This document shows positions 51,979-60,971 of a stretch of 64,000 nt of DNA, piece by piece. Numbering within the stretch: the stretch's first letter is position 1; each line of letters starts with the position of its first letter. Under the pieces are notes generated by a model, which did not search any database, was not told the origin of the DNA, and worked only from the letters and a program-made list of their open reading frames with translations. The position numbers and the translations under genes are program-made. The stretch covers positions 6,971,074 to 7,035,073 of the forward strand of contig NZ_CP041186.1 of NCBI RefSeq assembly GCF_006517175.1. The letters run 5' to 3'. The stretch comes from Persicimonas caeni (GTDB lineage Bacteria > Myxococcota_A > Bradymonadia > Bradymonadales > Bradymonadaceae).

Positions 51979-53163
51979 ATGAAATGGACAACCGGTTTAT
52001 CACGAAAGCCCGAAACGACACAGGCTTTCCGCGACGCTTGCGCCGGCTTGGATGTCTCTTCGGCCGCAGAGGTCGACGTGTTGCTCGTCTTCTTCTCGGC
52101 GAGTCACACCGACGACGTCGAAGAGTTGTCGTTGGCCATGGCGCGCGACTTTCCCGACGCGGTCTGCGTGGGGTGTAATGCCAATGGCGTCATCGGCGCC
52201 GGCGATGAGGCCGAAACAGGCTCTTCCTTGGCCGTGACCGCAGGGATTCTGCCCGGGGTCGACGTCGAGCCGATTCGCTTCGAGCCCGACGTTCATGATC
52301 GCAGCGACTTCGATTGGCGTCAGCAGTTTGGCGGCGATCCCGAAGTGGCGCCCAATTTTCTCATTCTTTCAGAGCCGACGACCTTCGAGACCGAAGAGCT
52401 GTTGACCGCGCTCGACCGCGCGTTTCCGGACTCGTCGAAATTCGGCGGGCTCGTCAGCGGCGGCGGTCAGGGGCAGGGCAGCAGGCTCATTCTCGAGGGG
52501 CATGTGTACCATGGTGGTGCCATCGGACTCGCGTTTAGCGGAGACCTGCGCGTCGATACGGTTGTCGCGCAAGCCTGCCGACCCATCGGCGAGCCGCTGA
52601 TCGTGACCGATCACACCCAGAATATCATTCACCGATTTGATCGCGGAAACCCGATGGAGGTGTTCCGCAATCTCGTGCACAACCTCGAGGGCAAAGAGCG
52701 AGAACTCGCACAGCACTCGATGTTCGTAGGGATCGGGGTCGAGTCGAAGCGCGGTGAATATCGCCCGGGCGATTTTGTCATTCGCAATATCGTGGGCTTC
52801 AACCCCAAGACGGGGGATTTGGCCGTGGCCGCACCGATCGAGGATCTCGACGTGCTGCAGTTCCACCTGATGGACCCGCGCACCTCATCCTACGAGTTCG
52901 AGCGTGTCGTCGAGGAACTCGCCGAGGCGTTGAACGACCCGTGCCCGTCGCGCGGGGCGTTGCTGTTCAGCGGTACTTCGAACAGCGAGGATCTCGAGCG
53001 CAAGGCCAACGAAGAGTCCCAGCTTCTTCGCGACCGCCTCGGTCAGCTTCCCATCGGCGGATTCTTGTCGGAAGGGGAGATCGGACCGGTCGGCGGCAAG
53101 ACCTGCCTTCACGGTTATGCGAGTATGGTCGCGGTGTTTCGAGAGGCGGGCAGGGCGAAGTAG
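51979..53163 (+). CDS. FIST-domain sensory protein (FIST_N and FIST_C)
   Basis: ATG 51979 gives 394 residues (the frame runs on to 51895). It has the FIST_N pattern (VDVLLVFFSASHTDDVEELSLAMARDFPDAVCVGCNANGVIG) and FIST_C (PSRGALLFSGTSNSEDLERKANEESQLLRDRL, GFLSEGEIGPVGGKTCLHGYASMVAVFR). FIST proteins are thought to sense small ligands such as amino acids and feed signal transduction; they lack enzymatic motifs. No methyl-accepting or diguanylate cyclase domain is fused. A strong terminator follows the gene. Confidence 0.92.
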   Translation: MKWTTGLSRKPETTQAFRDACAGLDVSSAAEVDVLLVFFSASHTDDVEELSLAMARDFPDAVCVGCNANGVIGAGDEAETGSSLAVTAGILPGVDVEPIRFEPDVHDRSDFDWRQQFGGDPEVAPNFLILSEPTTFETEELLTALDRAFPDSSKFGGLVSGGGQGQGSRLILEGHVYHGGAIGLAFSGDLRVDTVVAQACRPIGEPLIVTDHTQNIIHRFDRGNPMEVFRNLVHNLEGKERELAQHSMFVGIGVESKRGEYRPGDFVIRNIVGFNPKTGDLAVAAPIEDLDVLQFHLMDPRTSSYEFERVVEELAEALNDPCPSRGALLFSGTSNSEDLERKANEESQLLRDRLGQLPIGGFLSEGEIGPVGGKTCLHGYASMVAVFREAGRAK

Positions 53164-53203
53164 TCGCCTGAAGAGAGGAAAGATCGACCAGAAGGACATC
53201 AGT

Positions 53204-53240
53204 CGGAGGCAGACCTGAACGGTCTGCCTCCGGCTTTTTT
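53204..53240 (+). terminator. Intrinsic terminator after the FIST gene
   Basis: A perfect 12-base-pair stem (53204-53215 with 53221-53232) with a TGAAC loop is followed by six T residues (53235-53240), whose last two bases overlap the stop codon of the opposite-strand lipoprotein gene. Confidence 0.93.
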
Positions 53241-55440
53241 ATTGTCCCAGCGGAAGCGTGCCCTGGAGCAGGGCGTCGAAGATGATGAAGCCGTTGCGGT
53301 AGTCGACCGGGCGGTTGAGCAAGAACTCGACCTCGAGCGCGGTCAGCGTCGGAGCCAGATCGGAGATGCCCGAAAGCGAGGGGACCGGAAGCTCGAAGGA
53401 GAGCCCCTGCTTGAGCGTCTCCTCGATCTGCGGCCACACTTGGCCGAGCACCAGGCTCTTGATGGCGTTGGCGTTGAGCACCGAGCGATCGCCGGTGGTG
53501 CTCTTGACCCAGGTGGTCACCTGCGGCTCGTCGGGTACGGTGATCGAGATGGCGTTGTCGGCAAGCGACATCAGGATGCCTACCTCGAGGTTGACCGCAT
53601 AGACGTCGGTCTGGTTGGCCAGGTCGGCTTCGATTTCCATTTGGCCGGCGCGCAAGATGAAATCATACGGCTCACCGGCTTTGGGGCGCGAGAGCACCGG
53701 CTGCAGCTTGACCGACAGGTTGGCCTGCTCGGTGATGCCGGCATACTGGTCGGGCATCAAGTCGGTCAGGTCGATTTCGAGAAAGCCCGTCTCCCAGAGG
53801 GTGTGCAGCAAGCCATTGAGCAGCGCCAGTCGGACCCCGACCTGCGCACGGCTCGACTCGAACAGCGGCAGCTCTTCGGTATAGGACGTGGCAAGCGGGA
53901 TACCCGGGCTGGTGGTGAGCGCCGGGGGCTGGTTGGCGGTGATGTTGGTGCCAATCGTCGCCGTCATCGAGTTACGGTAGGTCGTGGCAAAATCGGAAAC
54001 CTCACCGTTGAGGGTGATCGTGAGCGGATCGGTGAACTCGGTGTCGAGGTCGAAGCTCAGGTCCGTCAGTTGCTGCTCGATGGAGTTGAGCGCGTCGGTC
54101 AGCAGCGTGGGCAGTTCGTCGACGAACTGCGAGCGCAGCGTGCCGATGACCATCTCTTCGATCTTGCCGCGAAGGGCGCTCTCAGCCAGCGCGAACACCG
54201 CGTTGGCTTCGGGGCTGGCAAAGTTGCTCTCGGCGCTCTGGATGGAGATGTCGACCTCGTCGACGTTGGCCACGAACTGTTGGCCGGCGCCCGGCTTGTC
54301 GATGCTCAGCGAGGCAAAGCCTGCAATTTCGGCGTCGATGGAGCCGGTCAGGTCGAGCACCTGCTGGTCGAACGAAATGCCCCCTTGGGTGGTCAGCTCG
54401 ACGTCCGGAATCCAGATGAACATCTCGGCGCCGCCGTCGGTCAGCTCGAGCATCACTTGCGGCTCTCCCAACGCCAGGTCGGTGATCCGCAGTTGGCCCG
54501 ACTCCGTGTCGAGCACGGGGTCGGGGATCTGGCTCATGAAGTCGATATTCTTGACCAACAAGACCAAGATATCGACCAGGTCGTCGGTCATGTAGGTCGT
54601 CTCGTCGGGCTGTTGCGGGGCCTGGCCGTCGTCGAAGAAGCGCTGGCCGAGGTCGAGTACGAGCCCGTCGTCGAAGCCAAAGGCGGTCTCCGAGGCGGTG
54701 TTGGCCGTCGCGTAATAATTGGGGGCCCACAGCACGTCGAGCAGGGCCTGGCCGGTGGCGCTGGTGCGCCCGTCGGTGGCCACGACTTCGATATGGTTGA
54801 TGCCGAACTCGGCGTCGATGGTCGTGGTGAAGTTGCCCTGATCATCGAGGTCGACGCCGCGGCCGTTGACGAAAGCGTGCACGTCGGAGTGGGTGTCGGT
54901 GACCTTTCCTTCGACAGTGATCTCGGCAGCGGTGCCGGGGTTGAGCCACTCGCCGGGGGCCGGCGAGATGACCTCGACGGTGGGCGGCGCGTCGTCGACG
55001 ACGATGCGCTTTTTGCCGCAGACCGGCGCGCCTTCGACGCCGGCTTCCACGGTGCATGCTTCGAAGGTCAACTCACCTTCGGCGTCGAGTTTGTAGGCGC
55101 CGGACTCGTCGGTGACCGCGTCGGCGGGTTCGACGGTCCAAGTGACCTCGGCGCCCGGCATCGGCTCGCCGTTTCCATTGAGGACGGTGGCCTGAGGCGT
55201 CACCGTCGCGCCGACTTTGTAGACGGCGCGCGCCGGGTCGAGCTTGACGTCGACCGCGGCTGCAAGGCTAAGGTCGAAGCCCGGCTCATTGTTGGTGTCG
55301 TTGTTGGCCGCGTTATTGGTCAGCGTCCCACCCGAGCCACCCGTCTCGCTGTCTCCACAGCCGGCCATGCCGACCAGGCAGGAGAGGGCGAGGGCAGTGA
55401 CGAGGCGAACTTGCTTGCTATGTGGTCGTCTCATGGTCAT
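53239..55440 (-). CDS. TULIP/BPI-like lipoprotein with Ig-like N-terminal region (paralogue 2)
   Basis: A 733-residue exported protein whose start overlaps the stop of the upstream paralogue (ATGA at 55437-55440). The signal ends CLVGMAGC (Cys28). Residues about 60-235 are Ig-like beta regions (AVYKVGATVTPQATVLNGNG; PPTVEVISPAPGEWLNPG, then FGINHIEVVATDG). Residues about 330-733 alternate long amphipathic helices (SALRGKIEEMVIGTLRSQF) and beta strands, with LLNGLLHTLWETGF followed near the end by LPVPSLSGISDLAPTLTALEVEF and NGFIIFDALL. The W-x-x-G-x-L/F helix and the LPVP/NGF-type ending are like BPI-type TULIP domains that bind lipids. This fold call is by eye and needs structure comparison. 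Confidence 0.72.
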   Translation of the reverse strand: MTMRRPHSKQVRLVTALALSCLVGMAGCGDSETGGSGGTLTNNAANNDTNNEPGFDLSLAAAVDVKLDPARAVYKVGATVTPQATVLNGNGEPMPGAEVTWTVEPADAVTDESGAYKLDAEGELTFEACTVEAGVEGAPVCGKKRIVVDDAPPTVEVISPAPGEWLNPGTAAEITVEGKVTDTHSDVHAFVNGRGVDLDDQGNFTTTIDAEFGINHIEVVATDGRTSATGQALLDVLWAPNYYATANTASETAFGFDDGLVLDLGQRFFDDGQAPQQPDETTYMTDDLVDILVLLVKNIDFMSQIPDPVLDTESGQLRITDLALGEPQVMLELTDGGAEMFIWIPDVELTTQGGISFDQQVLDLTGSIDAEIAGFASLSIDKPGAGQQFVANVDEVDISIQSAESNFASPEANAVFALAESALRGKIEEMVIGTLRSQFVDELPTLLTDALNSIEQQLTDLSFDLDTEFTDPLTITLNGEVSDFATTYRNSMTATIGTNITANQPPALTTSPGIPLATSYTEELPLFESSRAQVGVRLALLNGLLHTLWETGFLEIDLTDLMPDQYAGITEQANLSVKLQPVLSRPKAGEPYDFILRAGQMEIEADLANQTDVYAVNLEVGILMSLADNAISITVPDEPQVTTWVKSTTGDRSVLNANAIKSLVLGQVWPQIEETLKQGLSFELPVPSLSGISDLAPTLTALEVEFLLNRPVDYRNGFIIFDALLQGTLPLGQ

Positions 55441-58190
55441 GGGATGACTCCAAAGGCCCCTTTGAGCACGAAGTGCGTGGTGGTGCCGCCGAGCGCCGGG
55501 TTGACGATGCCCAGGTCACTTCCGGCCGGCAGGCCGTAGGTGCCGAGCGACGTCGGAATCTCGAAGCTCGGGACGGGCAGCGCGGGAAGCGCGTTGTTGA
55601 GCGAGGTGTCGATAACGTTCTGGAGCACGTCCTGGAGGAACGACTCGAGGACGGCGCGCGAGTCGGCGTCCAGGTTGATGCCGATCGGGCTGAAGTACAG
55701 TTCGTTGAGCTGGATATTCTGGAAGCTCAGGTCCGAGCCGTTGAGCTGGACGCCCGAGCGGGCGACTGCACCAATGCGGACGTCGACCGGGTCGTCGAAC
55801 AGGCCCGGGTAGACGATCGACATGCGCATCGCGCCGAGCATGAGCACGACCTTGTCGCTGCCCTGCAGGGCGGCCACCGGCGGTAGGCCGGTCTGAATGT
55901 CGAGCACGGTGCCGTCGGGGAAGGTGCCTCCGATGGCAGAGTCGCTGACGGCGGCGTCGAAGAGTCCTCCGCGCCAAAGCGCGTGCAGCACGTGGTTGAG
56001 CACGCCGATATGCACGCCCGCCGAGATGGCGCGCTGCGGGTCGGCGGTCAACAAGTTCTGACCCTGCGGCATCGGTACGCCCAGCGACGGGGTCGCGCGG
56101 GTAGTATTGGCCGGCTCGAAGACCGTGCCGAGCCCGAACAGCGCACGGGTCGCGTTGACGCCGAGCGACGAGAAGTTCACGCCGAAGTCCAGGCTCAGGC
56201 TGCCGTTGCCGTCGAGGCGCGGGATGTCGAAGCTGTTGCCGAGCCCGCTGATGTCGAGACCCGACATGAGATCGTCGAGCGTGCTGTTGACTTGGGTTTT
56301 GAGGAAGCTCTCGACTTCGTCTTCAACGGTGCTGCGCAGGGTGCCTTGTACGAGGCTGCTGAGGATATTGTCGAGCCATCCCCAGCCGGTCAGTCCGACC
56401 ACGATATTGCCCGAGGTCACGCTGACCGTACTCGGGCGTACCTGCAAGCGCGGCCGGCCGTTGTGCAGGTCGAGCGTCGCGTCCATGCTCGCCGTCAAGC
56501 TGCTGACGTCGACCGACACGTCCAAGCTCAAGTTGGTCTCTTCGAGATCGATCTCGACGTTGCGAATGACCGCGCCCAGACGCAAGCCATCTTGAATCAG
56601 CGTCAAAGACGAGTCATGTGGGCCGTCGATGCGGCTGCCTCGATACATGATCTTGTAGCGATAGGTGCAAAAACCGAGCACATCGACGCAACCTTCGGTC
56701 AGCGGGTTGGCCGCCAGCATCGACTGGTGCAGTTGGTCGCGAAGGCCGTCGCTGTTGAGCACCGTATGCAGTACGTCATTGAGGCTGTCGAGCGGGTCTC
56801 CGTAGTTGCCGTCGTCGACGGCGTCTTGGTCGACCCACAGCGACACGGCGTCGCTCATGTGCTGGTCTTCGGCTCCCCACTTGTCGGCGGTGAGGAAAGC
56901 GCAGGTGGTGCTGTTTTCTTCTTTGTACTCGCCGGTCGCCGCGTCGGTGGCGCGGATGTCGACGAAGTTGATGCCGAAGCGCACGGTCACGTCGCTCTGG
57001 AAGGTGCCGTCGGAGGCGACGGTGACCAGGCTGTTGTTGACCGTGACCTCACCGATGCCCTGAGCGTCGTTGACGCGGCCCTCGAAGGTGACCGTGTCGC
57101 CAGGAGCGGCGTCGCGCATGGCGCCGTTGGTCGGCGACACGCATTCGATGCTCGGGCCTTGGCCGTTGACGACGATGTCGACGCTCTGCTCGAGGGTCAT
57201 GTCGTCTTTGGTTTCACCATCGACGGTGGCGGTGACCGTGTAGGTGCCTTCCTGGTTGTAGCGGAAGCGGCCGTGGCCGAAGGTCTCGCCGGAGGGGTTG
57301 CTCACAAACGAGACGAAGGCGTCGTCCACCTGGTTGCCATACTCATCGGTGACGATGGTGGCGATGTCGACGACTTGACCGGTGTCGTAGAAGGGCAAGT
57401 CGGGGACCTTCGAGATGGCGAGTGCCGCCGGCAGCGACGGATTGACCTCGAGGGCCTGTCCACGCTCTTCGCTCGCGCCGTCAGCGGTGCAGCTGACGGT
57501 GTATACGCCGCTCTTGGTGATGGTGACGGTGTGGTCGTCGACTGCGATGCCGGCGCCGGAGGCGTCGACTTCGACGGTGGTATCAGCACCCTCGACCTCG
57601 TTGCCGTAGGCGTCGAAGACGTCGCAAGTGGCCGTCGCCGAGTCGCCCGCCGTCACGATATTGGTGTCGAGGGCGGTCACCACGGTATGCGGCGCTCCCG
57701 CTTCGATGGTCAACTCGGCGGGAGTGTCGTCGGCGAGGCTCAGGTCGGGAAACTGGCAAGAGACGGTGGCGTTGCCCGCCATCGTCGGCACCAGCGAAAG
57801 AGCGCTCTCCTCGATGAACGACTGCTCCGGAGCGTAGACCAGCGTCGGTTCGACGCCGTCGGGGATCTCCACCTCGCCGCCCTCGGCATCGAGCAGCTGG
57901 CAGTCGACCGTAATCGGGGTGCCGGCCGACACCGTCGTCGATGCGAGCACCGTCTCGACACTCGTCGGGACGGCGGGGGCTTCGAAGTCGGCGTCGGGAA
58001 GGGCGGTGTCAGTTCCCGCGTCTTCCGTTCCGGCGTCAGCCTCTCCGACGATGCCCTTGCTACGGTTTCCACCGTCGTCATCGCCACAGCCACTTGCCAG
58101 GCCGAGCGTCGCGCTCGCCAGCAACAAAACAAATGTAACGGAGCGTGTCCGCCACCGAGCAAAGGTTGCGCTGCCTTGCAGCCGTACCAT
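55437..58190 (-). CDS. TULIP/BPI-like lipoprotein with Ig-like repeats (paralogue 1)
   Basis: A 917-residue exported protein with lipobox Cys35 (LGLASGC). Residues about 65-380 hold about four Ig-like units (SAGTPITVDCQLLDAEG; TAGDSATATCDVFDAYGN; DTGQVVDIATIVTDEYGNQVDDAFVS), then GPSIECVSPTNGAMRDAAPGDTVTF with FGINFVDIRATDA, matching the second paralogue. The C-half (about 440-917) has the same alternation: VEDEVESFLKTQVNSTLDDLM helices, HIGVLNHVLHALWRGGLF, and LPALPVPSFEIPTSLGTYG near the end. Same strand order and a four-base overlap with the second gene imply one operon and coupled translation. Function is not known; lipid binding is inferred from the fold resemblance. Confidence 0.72.
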   Translation of the reverse strand: MVRLQGSATFARWRTRSVTFVLLLASATLGLASGCGDDDGGNRSKGIVGEADAGTEDAGTDTALPDADFEAPAVPTSVETVLASTTVSAGTPITVDCQLLDAEGGEVEIPDGVEPTLVYAPEQSFIEESALSLVPTMAGNATVSCQFPDLSLADDTPAELTIEAGAPHTVVTALDTNIVTAGDSATATCDVFDAYGNEVEGADTTVEVDASGAGIAVDDHTVTITKSGVYTVSCTADGASEERGQALEVNPSLPAALAISKVPDLPFYDTGQVVDIATIVTDEYGNQVDDAFVSFVSNPSGETFGHGRFRYNQEGTYTVTATVDGETKDDMTLEQSVDIVVNGQGPSIECVSPTNGAMRDAAPGDTVTFEGRVNDAQGIGEVTVNNSLVTVASDGTFQSDVTVRFGINFVDIRATDAATGEYKEENSTTCAFLTADKWGAEDQHMSDAVSLWVDQDAVDDGNYGDPLDSLNDVLHTVLNSDGLRDQLHQSMLAANPLTEGCVDVLGFCTYRYKIMYRGSRIDGPHDSSLTLIQDGLRLGAVIRNVEIDLEETNLSLDVSVDVSSLTASMDATLDLHNGRPRLQVRPSTVSVTSGNIVVGLTGWGWLDNILSSLVQGTLRSTVEDEVESFLKTQVNSTLDDLMSGLDISGLGNSFDIPRLDGNGSLSLDFGVNFSSLGVNATRALFGLGTVFEPANTTRATPSLGVPMPQGQNLLTADPQRAISAGVHIGVLNHVLHALWRGGLFDAAVSDSAIGGTFPDGTVLDIQTGLPPVAALQGSDKVVLMLGAMRMSIVYPGLFDDPVDVRIGAVARSGVQLNGSDLSFQNIQLNELYFSPIGINLDADSRAVLESFLQDVLQNVIDTSLNNALPALPVPSFEIPTSLGTYGLPAGSDLGIVNPALGGTTTHFVLKGAFGVIP

Positions 58191-58495
58191 AGGAGCCCTC
58201 TTGCGTATCTCAATTGGTGGTCCGGTGCATCGCTATTCGCGGAAAACACGGGGCGAATCGCTACAGACCACTTCCATATATAGAGTTTCCAGAACCTTTC
58301 TAATCGTAACGAAATCGCAATGCAACCGAAAGGCCGGACAAAAGGTAAGCTGGCAAGGGGCAGTCTTGGCGCGCGACCACCTCGGGTGAGGCGCCTTTTG
58401 GCAAGGCTGTTGTCTGTTGTTTATCGGTAACTGGTCTGGTATCCAGATCGCTGCTTCTTTACTCAACTGACTACCCCGGAACGAAGGGAGCAATA

Positions 58496-59614
58496 ATGCG
58501 TTCGCTGTCCGCTCTGCTGTGCCTGATTGCCATGGCCGCCGCGCTTGTCGGCTGTGAGAGGGAACCGTGCCATGGTCAACCCGAAAAGAACTGGAACGCC
58601 GAGGGAACTTGGGGATTTCTGGGCGAGCTTCCTGTGGGCGAGAAGGGCGCAGTGTGCGGTGCCGACGAAGACCAGGTGGACATCGATCACGGCCTGGCCA
58701 AGGATAAGTCTGCCGAGGTTCGCAAGCAGTGGAAGGGTTGGCTGGCGGATAACGGATGGACTGCCGAGCCTGCCGGTCCGTGGAACAAGAAGGAGCGCGA
58801 GGAGGAGTTCTGGGGGGAGAGGATTGGGATTTACGGCAAGGGCAACAAGACGATTCGCGTGTCGTTGCTGCCGTCTGACGTAGGACTGAGTTCCCGGGTC
58901 GAGTGGTTGCACAGGATTCCATTTCTGCCGGTCGACGAGAATCTCTTCAAAGCGGGCGAGGCGCGTCTCGATGCAGTGCGCAAGGCAACCAGCGCATGGC
59001 AGCCTGATCAGACGACCGAGTGCAATGCAGAGTCGCTGGAGGAGGTCTCCGGAGAGAAGGGTGAGCCATTGATCATGATCGACCGCCGCCACCTCGAGTT
59101 GATGGACAAAAAGGAAGAGGAGGCATTTGGCCAATACACTATGGCTGACCGCCTCGTCCGCGCGCCGGAGCGTGTGTCCATGAAGGAGGACCATGTCGGC
59201 TGGTCGCGTTCGATCAACCAGCGCCGTCGGCGGGCGAAGGCGTTCGAAATGTCGCCGATGGTATTCGTCTTCCACGCCACGGCTGAAGACCTGCAGCCAC
59301 CGAAGATCACGAGTTGGCCTGGACGCAAGACCGCGGACGGCAAGCCGCTTACGACCTTTACGAGCGGCAAACTCTCCGGTCATGCGTTGCTCGCTGACGC
59401 CGATGCCGGTCAGGTTCTCTGCCACTTTTCGATTTCGGTCGAAAACGACAAAGAGTTCGAGACGCCCCGCAAGAGCGCCATGGAAGCTCTCTGGGTCGAT
59501 CTCATGGTTCAGACCCAACGGGCGATCGATGCCAAAGTTGCCCAATTTCCCGTTCTGGATGATTTCAAGCGGCGCGGCTCACTGGTCGCCGAGGCGACGC
59601 GGCGCGGGCCGTGA
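58496..59614 (+). CDS. Hypothetical lipoprotein
   Basis: A 372-residue protein from ATG 58496 with a GAAGGGAG ribosome site. The signal ends AALVGCE (lipobox Cys20). No domain was recognised: the mature part has HGQPEKNWNAEGTWGFLGELPVGEKG, a KKEREEEFWGERIGIYGKG region and FVFHATAEDLQPPKITSW. The gene faces away from the TULIP-like pair, and the 305-base gap between them (58191-58495), AT-rich around 58260-58340, probably holds both promoters. The gene is slightly AT-richer than its neighbours. Confidence 0.78.
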   Translation: MRSLSALLCLIAMAAALVGCEREPCHGQPEKNWNAEGTWGFLGELPVGEKGAVCGADEDQVDIDHGLAKDKSAEVRKQWKGWLADNGWTAEPAGPWNKKEREEEFWGERIGIYGKGNKTIRVSLLPSDVGLSSRVEWLHRIPFLPVDENLFKAGEARLDAVRKATSAWQPDQTTECNAESLEEVSGEKGEPLIMIDRRHLELMDKKEEEAFGQYTMADRLVRAPERVSMKEDHVGWSRSINQRRRRAKAFEMSPMVFVFHATAEDLQPPKITSWPGRKTADGKPLTTFTSGKLSGHALLADADAGQVLCHFSISVENDKEFETPRKSAMEALWVDLMVQTQRAIDAKVAQFPVLDDFKRRGSLVAEATRRGP

Positions 59615-59719
59615 GGGCACCACCGAGCAGTGGGGGTGGAAAGCCTAGTTGCCAAAGGGGCGGCAACTGTAGGTTCCGATCGGAAGCTTCAGTTGCCATT
59701 TGGATCGCCGCTCACACGC

Positions 59720-60024
59720 GAGACTGTGGCTCGCCAAGATGAGTATAGGTTGGAGGGAGCGCTGTTGTGGGCGATGGTGATGCGCTTTCTTGGGCTGAAG
59801 ACTTTTTCTTTCTTCAAAAAGGTGAGGAGGTGGCAGGTAGCTTGCAGGGACCTTACCTCGCAACCCGAGGCTCCGTTAGCTCACGCCCCTTCATCCCATC
59901 TCCCAAGAGCGTGAGCGAGAGAGCCCCGCCCGGTATGGCGCACCCAGTAGTTTCCGGGCACATTCCTGACGTCCCATCAGGAGGCCTCTCCGGCTTAACC
60001 CACCGGAGAGGCCATTTTTCTTTT
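59720..60024 (+). ncRNA. Possible small structured RNA ending at a strong terminator
   Basis: The 420 bases from 59615 to 60034 hold no credible gene. A GCTCACGC/GCGTGAGC hairpin lies at 59878-59917, and a strong plus-strand terminator ends the region although the preceding gene stops about 370 bases earlier. Such a layout fits an independent small RNA, but its 5' end is a guess and no known RNA family (6S, SRP, RNase P) was recognised. Confidence 0.35.
59983..60024 (+). terminator. Intrinsic terminator
   Basis: GGCCTCTCCGG (59983-59993) pairs with CCGGAGAGGCC (60003-60013) around a nine-base loop, followed by ATTTTTCTTTTC. It is oriented for plus-strand transcription. Confidence 0.9.
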
Positions 60025-60034
60025 CCCCTTTCAC

Positions 60035-60883
60035 TCATGCCTCGTCGAGAGACGGCAGAATAAAATCAGGGCGCACGTCGGAGTGATCGAGGGTATTTGC
60101 CAGGTCGGTCAGTCCCGTGGCGACCAGCACCGAGTCGAGGCCGTAGTCGTTGGCGCCCTTGATGTCGGTCTCGAGTTGGTCGCCGAGTACCGCACAATTG
60201 CGCGTGCCCAAACGCTCGATGGCCTCGTCGAACATGGGGGCGAAGGGTTTGCCCAGCCGCTCGAAGCAAATATCGCAGCCGGGGTAACGCGCCCGAATCG
60301 CGTTCTCGAAGAGGTTGGCAACGCTTCCGCTTGTGAAGCCAAAACTCGTCGCCGAGCGCTGGTAGATGAGGTCGGGGTTGGGCAAGAGGAGTTCGAAGTC
60401 GTCGCCGCGGTCGAGCTTGCGAAACAGCGTCGTCAGCGTCTTGTCTGTGGTGGGCACGAAATCGTAGCCGGACTCGTCTCCGATGATGAGTACGTCGAAG
60501 TCGCCGTGGTCGACATCGACCAACTCGCCGCCGGCGCGCTCGGCGTAGCGCTTGGAGTCTGGGGGCCCTAGCACCAGGCAGCGCGCCCCGTGAAGGTTGT
60601 GCTCTTCGAAGTAATCGATGACCAAAGAGCCCGAGGTGACGATGCGTTCGGAGCGGATGTCGAGCCCGTCGCGTTGGTATTTGGCTGCGCAGGACTCGGG
60701 CAGCCGCGAGGCGTCGTTCGTGATGACGACGTAGGGCAAGGCTCGGTCGGACAAGCTTTGCATAAACGAAACGGCGCCGTCGAAGGCGCCGCTTGTATGG
60801 ACCAGCACACCGTACGCGTCGATGAGCAGGCCGTCGTAGTTGTCGTAGAGGTCTCGAAGGGCGATCTGGGCAGGTCGCGACAT
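60035..60883 (-). CDS. HAD-superfamily IIA (NagD-like) hydrolase
   Basis: A 282-residue protein. Motif I is YDGLLIDAYGVLVHTSGAFDGA, near residue 20, in which the usual second Asp of DxD is Tyr (as in haloacid dehalogenase-type DAYGT), so the activity could differ from a phosphatase. Motif II is VVITNDASRLPE, a capping domain follows, and motifs III/IV are LGKPFAPMFDEAIERLG and CAVLGDQLETDIKGANDYGLDSVLVATG. The TIGR01459-type IIA family is the best match by eye. The role is unknown. It is convergent to the terminator unit and upstream of the R2lox-like gene's 3' end. Confidence 0.85.
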   Translation of the reverse strand: MSRPAQIALRDLYDNYDGLLIDAYGVLVHTSGAFDGAVSFMQSLSDRALPYVVITNDASRLPESCAAKYQRDGLDIRSERIVTSGSLVIDYFEEHNLHGARCLVLGPPDSKRYAERAGGELVDVDHGDFDVLIIGDESGYDFVPTTDKTLTTLFRKLDRGDDFELLLPNPDLIYQRSATSFGFTSGSVANLFENAIRARYPGCDICFERLGKPFAPMFDEAIERLGTRNCAVLGDQLETDIKGANDYGLDSVLVATGLTDLANTLDHSDVRPDFILPSLDEA

Positions 60884-60971
60884 GCTGGGCTCACTTCATC
60901 AGGTGGTGCCGGAAAAATCAGCCCGATGATGCTCGCGCACCGCGCAGAATCAAGTGTGCAGGGCACATGAG

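Noticed and set aside
53242-58283. Plus-strand frames of 765 and 766 residues opposite the TULIP-like genes
   Set aside because: Shadows of the two minus-strand lipoproteins; no start signals or domains.
59615-60034. 6S RNA, SRP RNA or RNase P RNA
   Set aside because: None of the conserved motifs of these RNAs is present.
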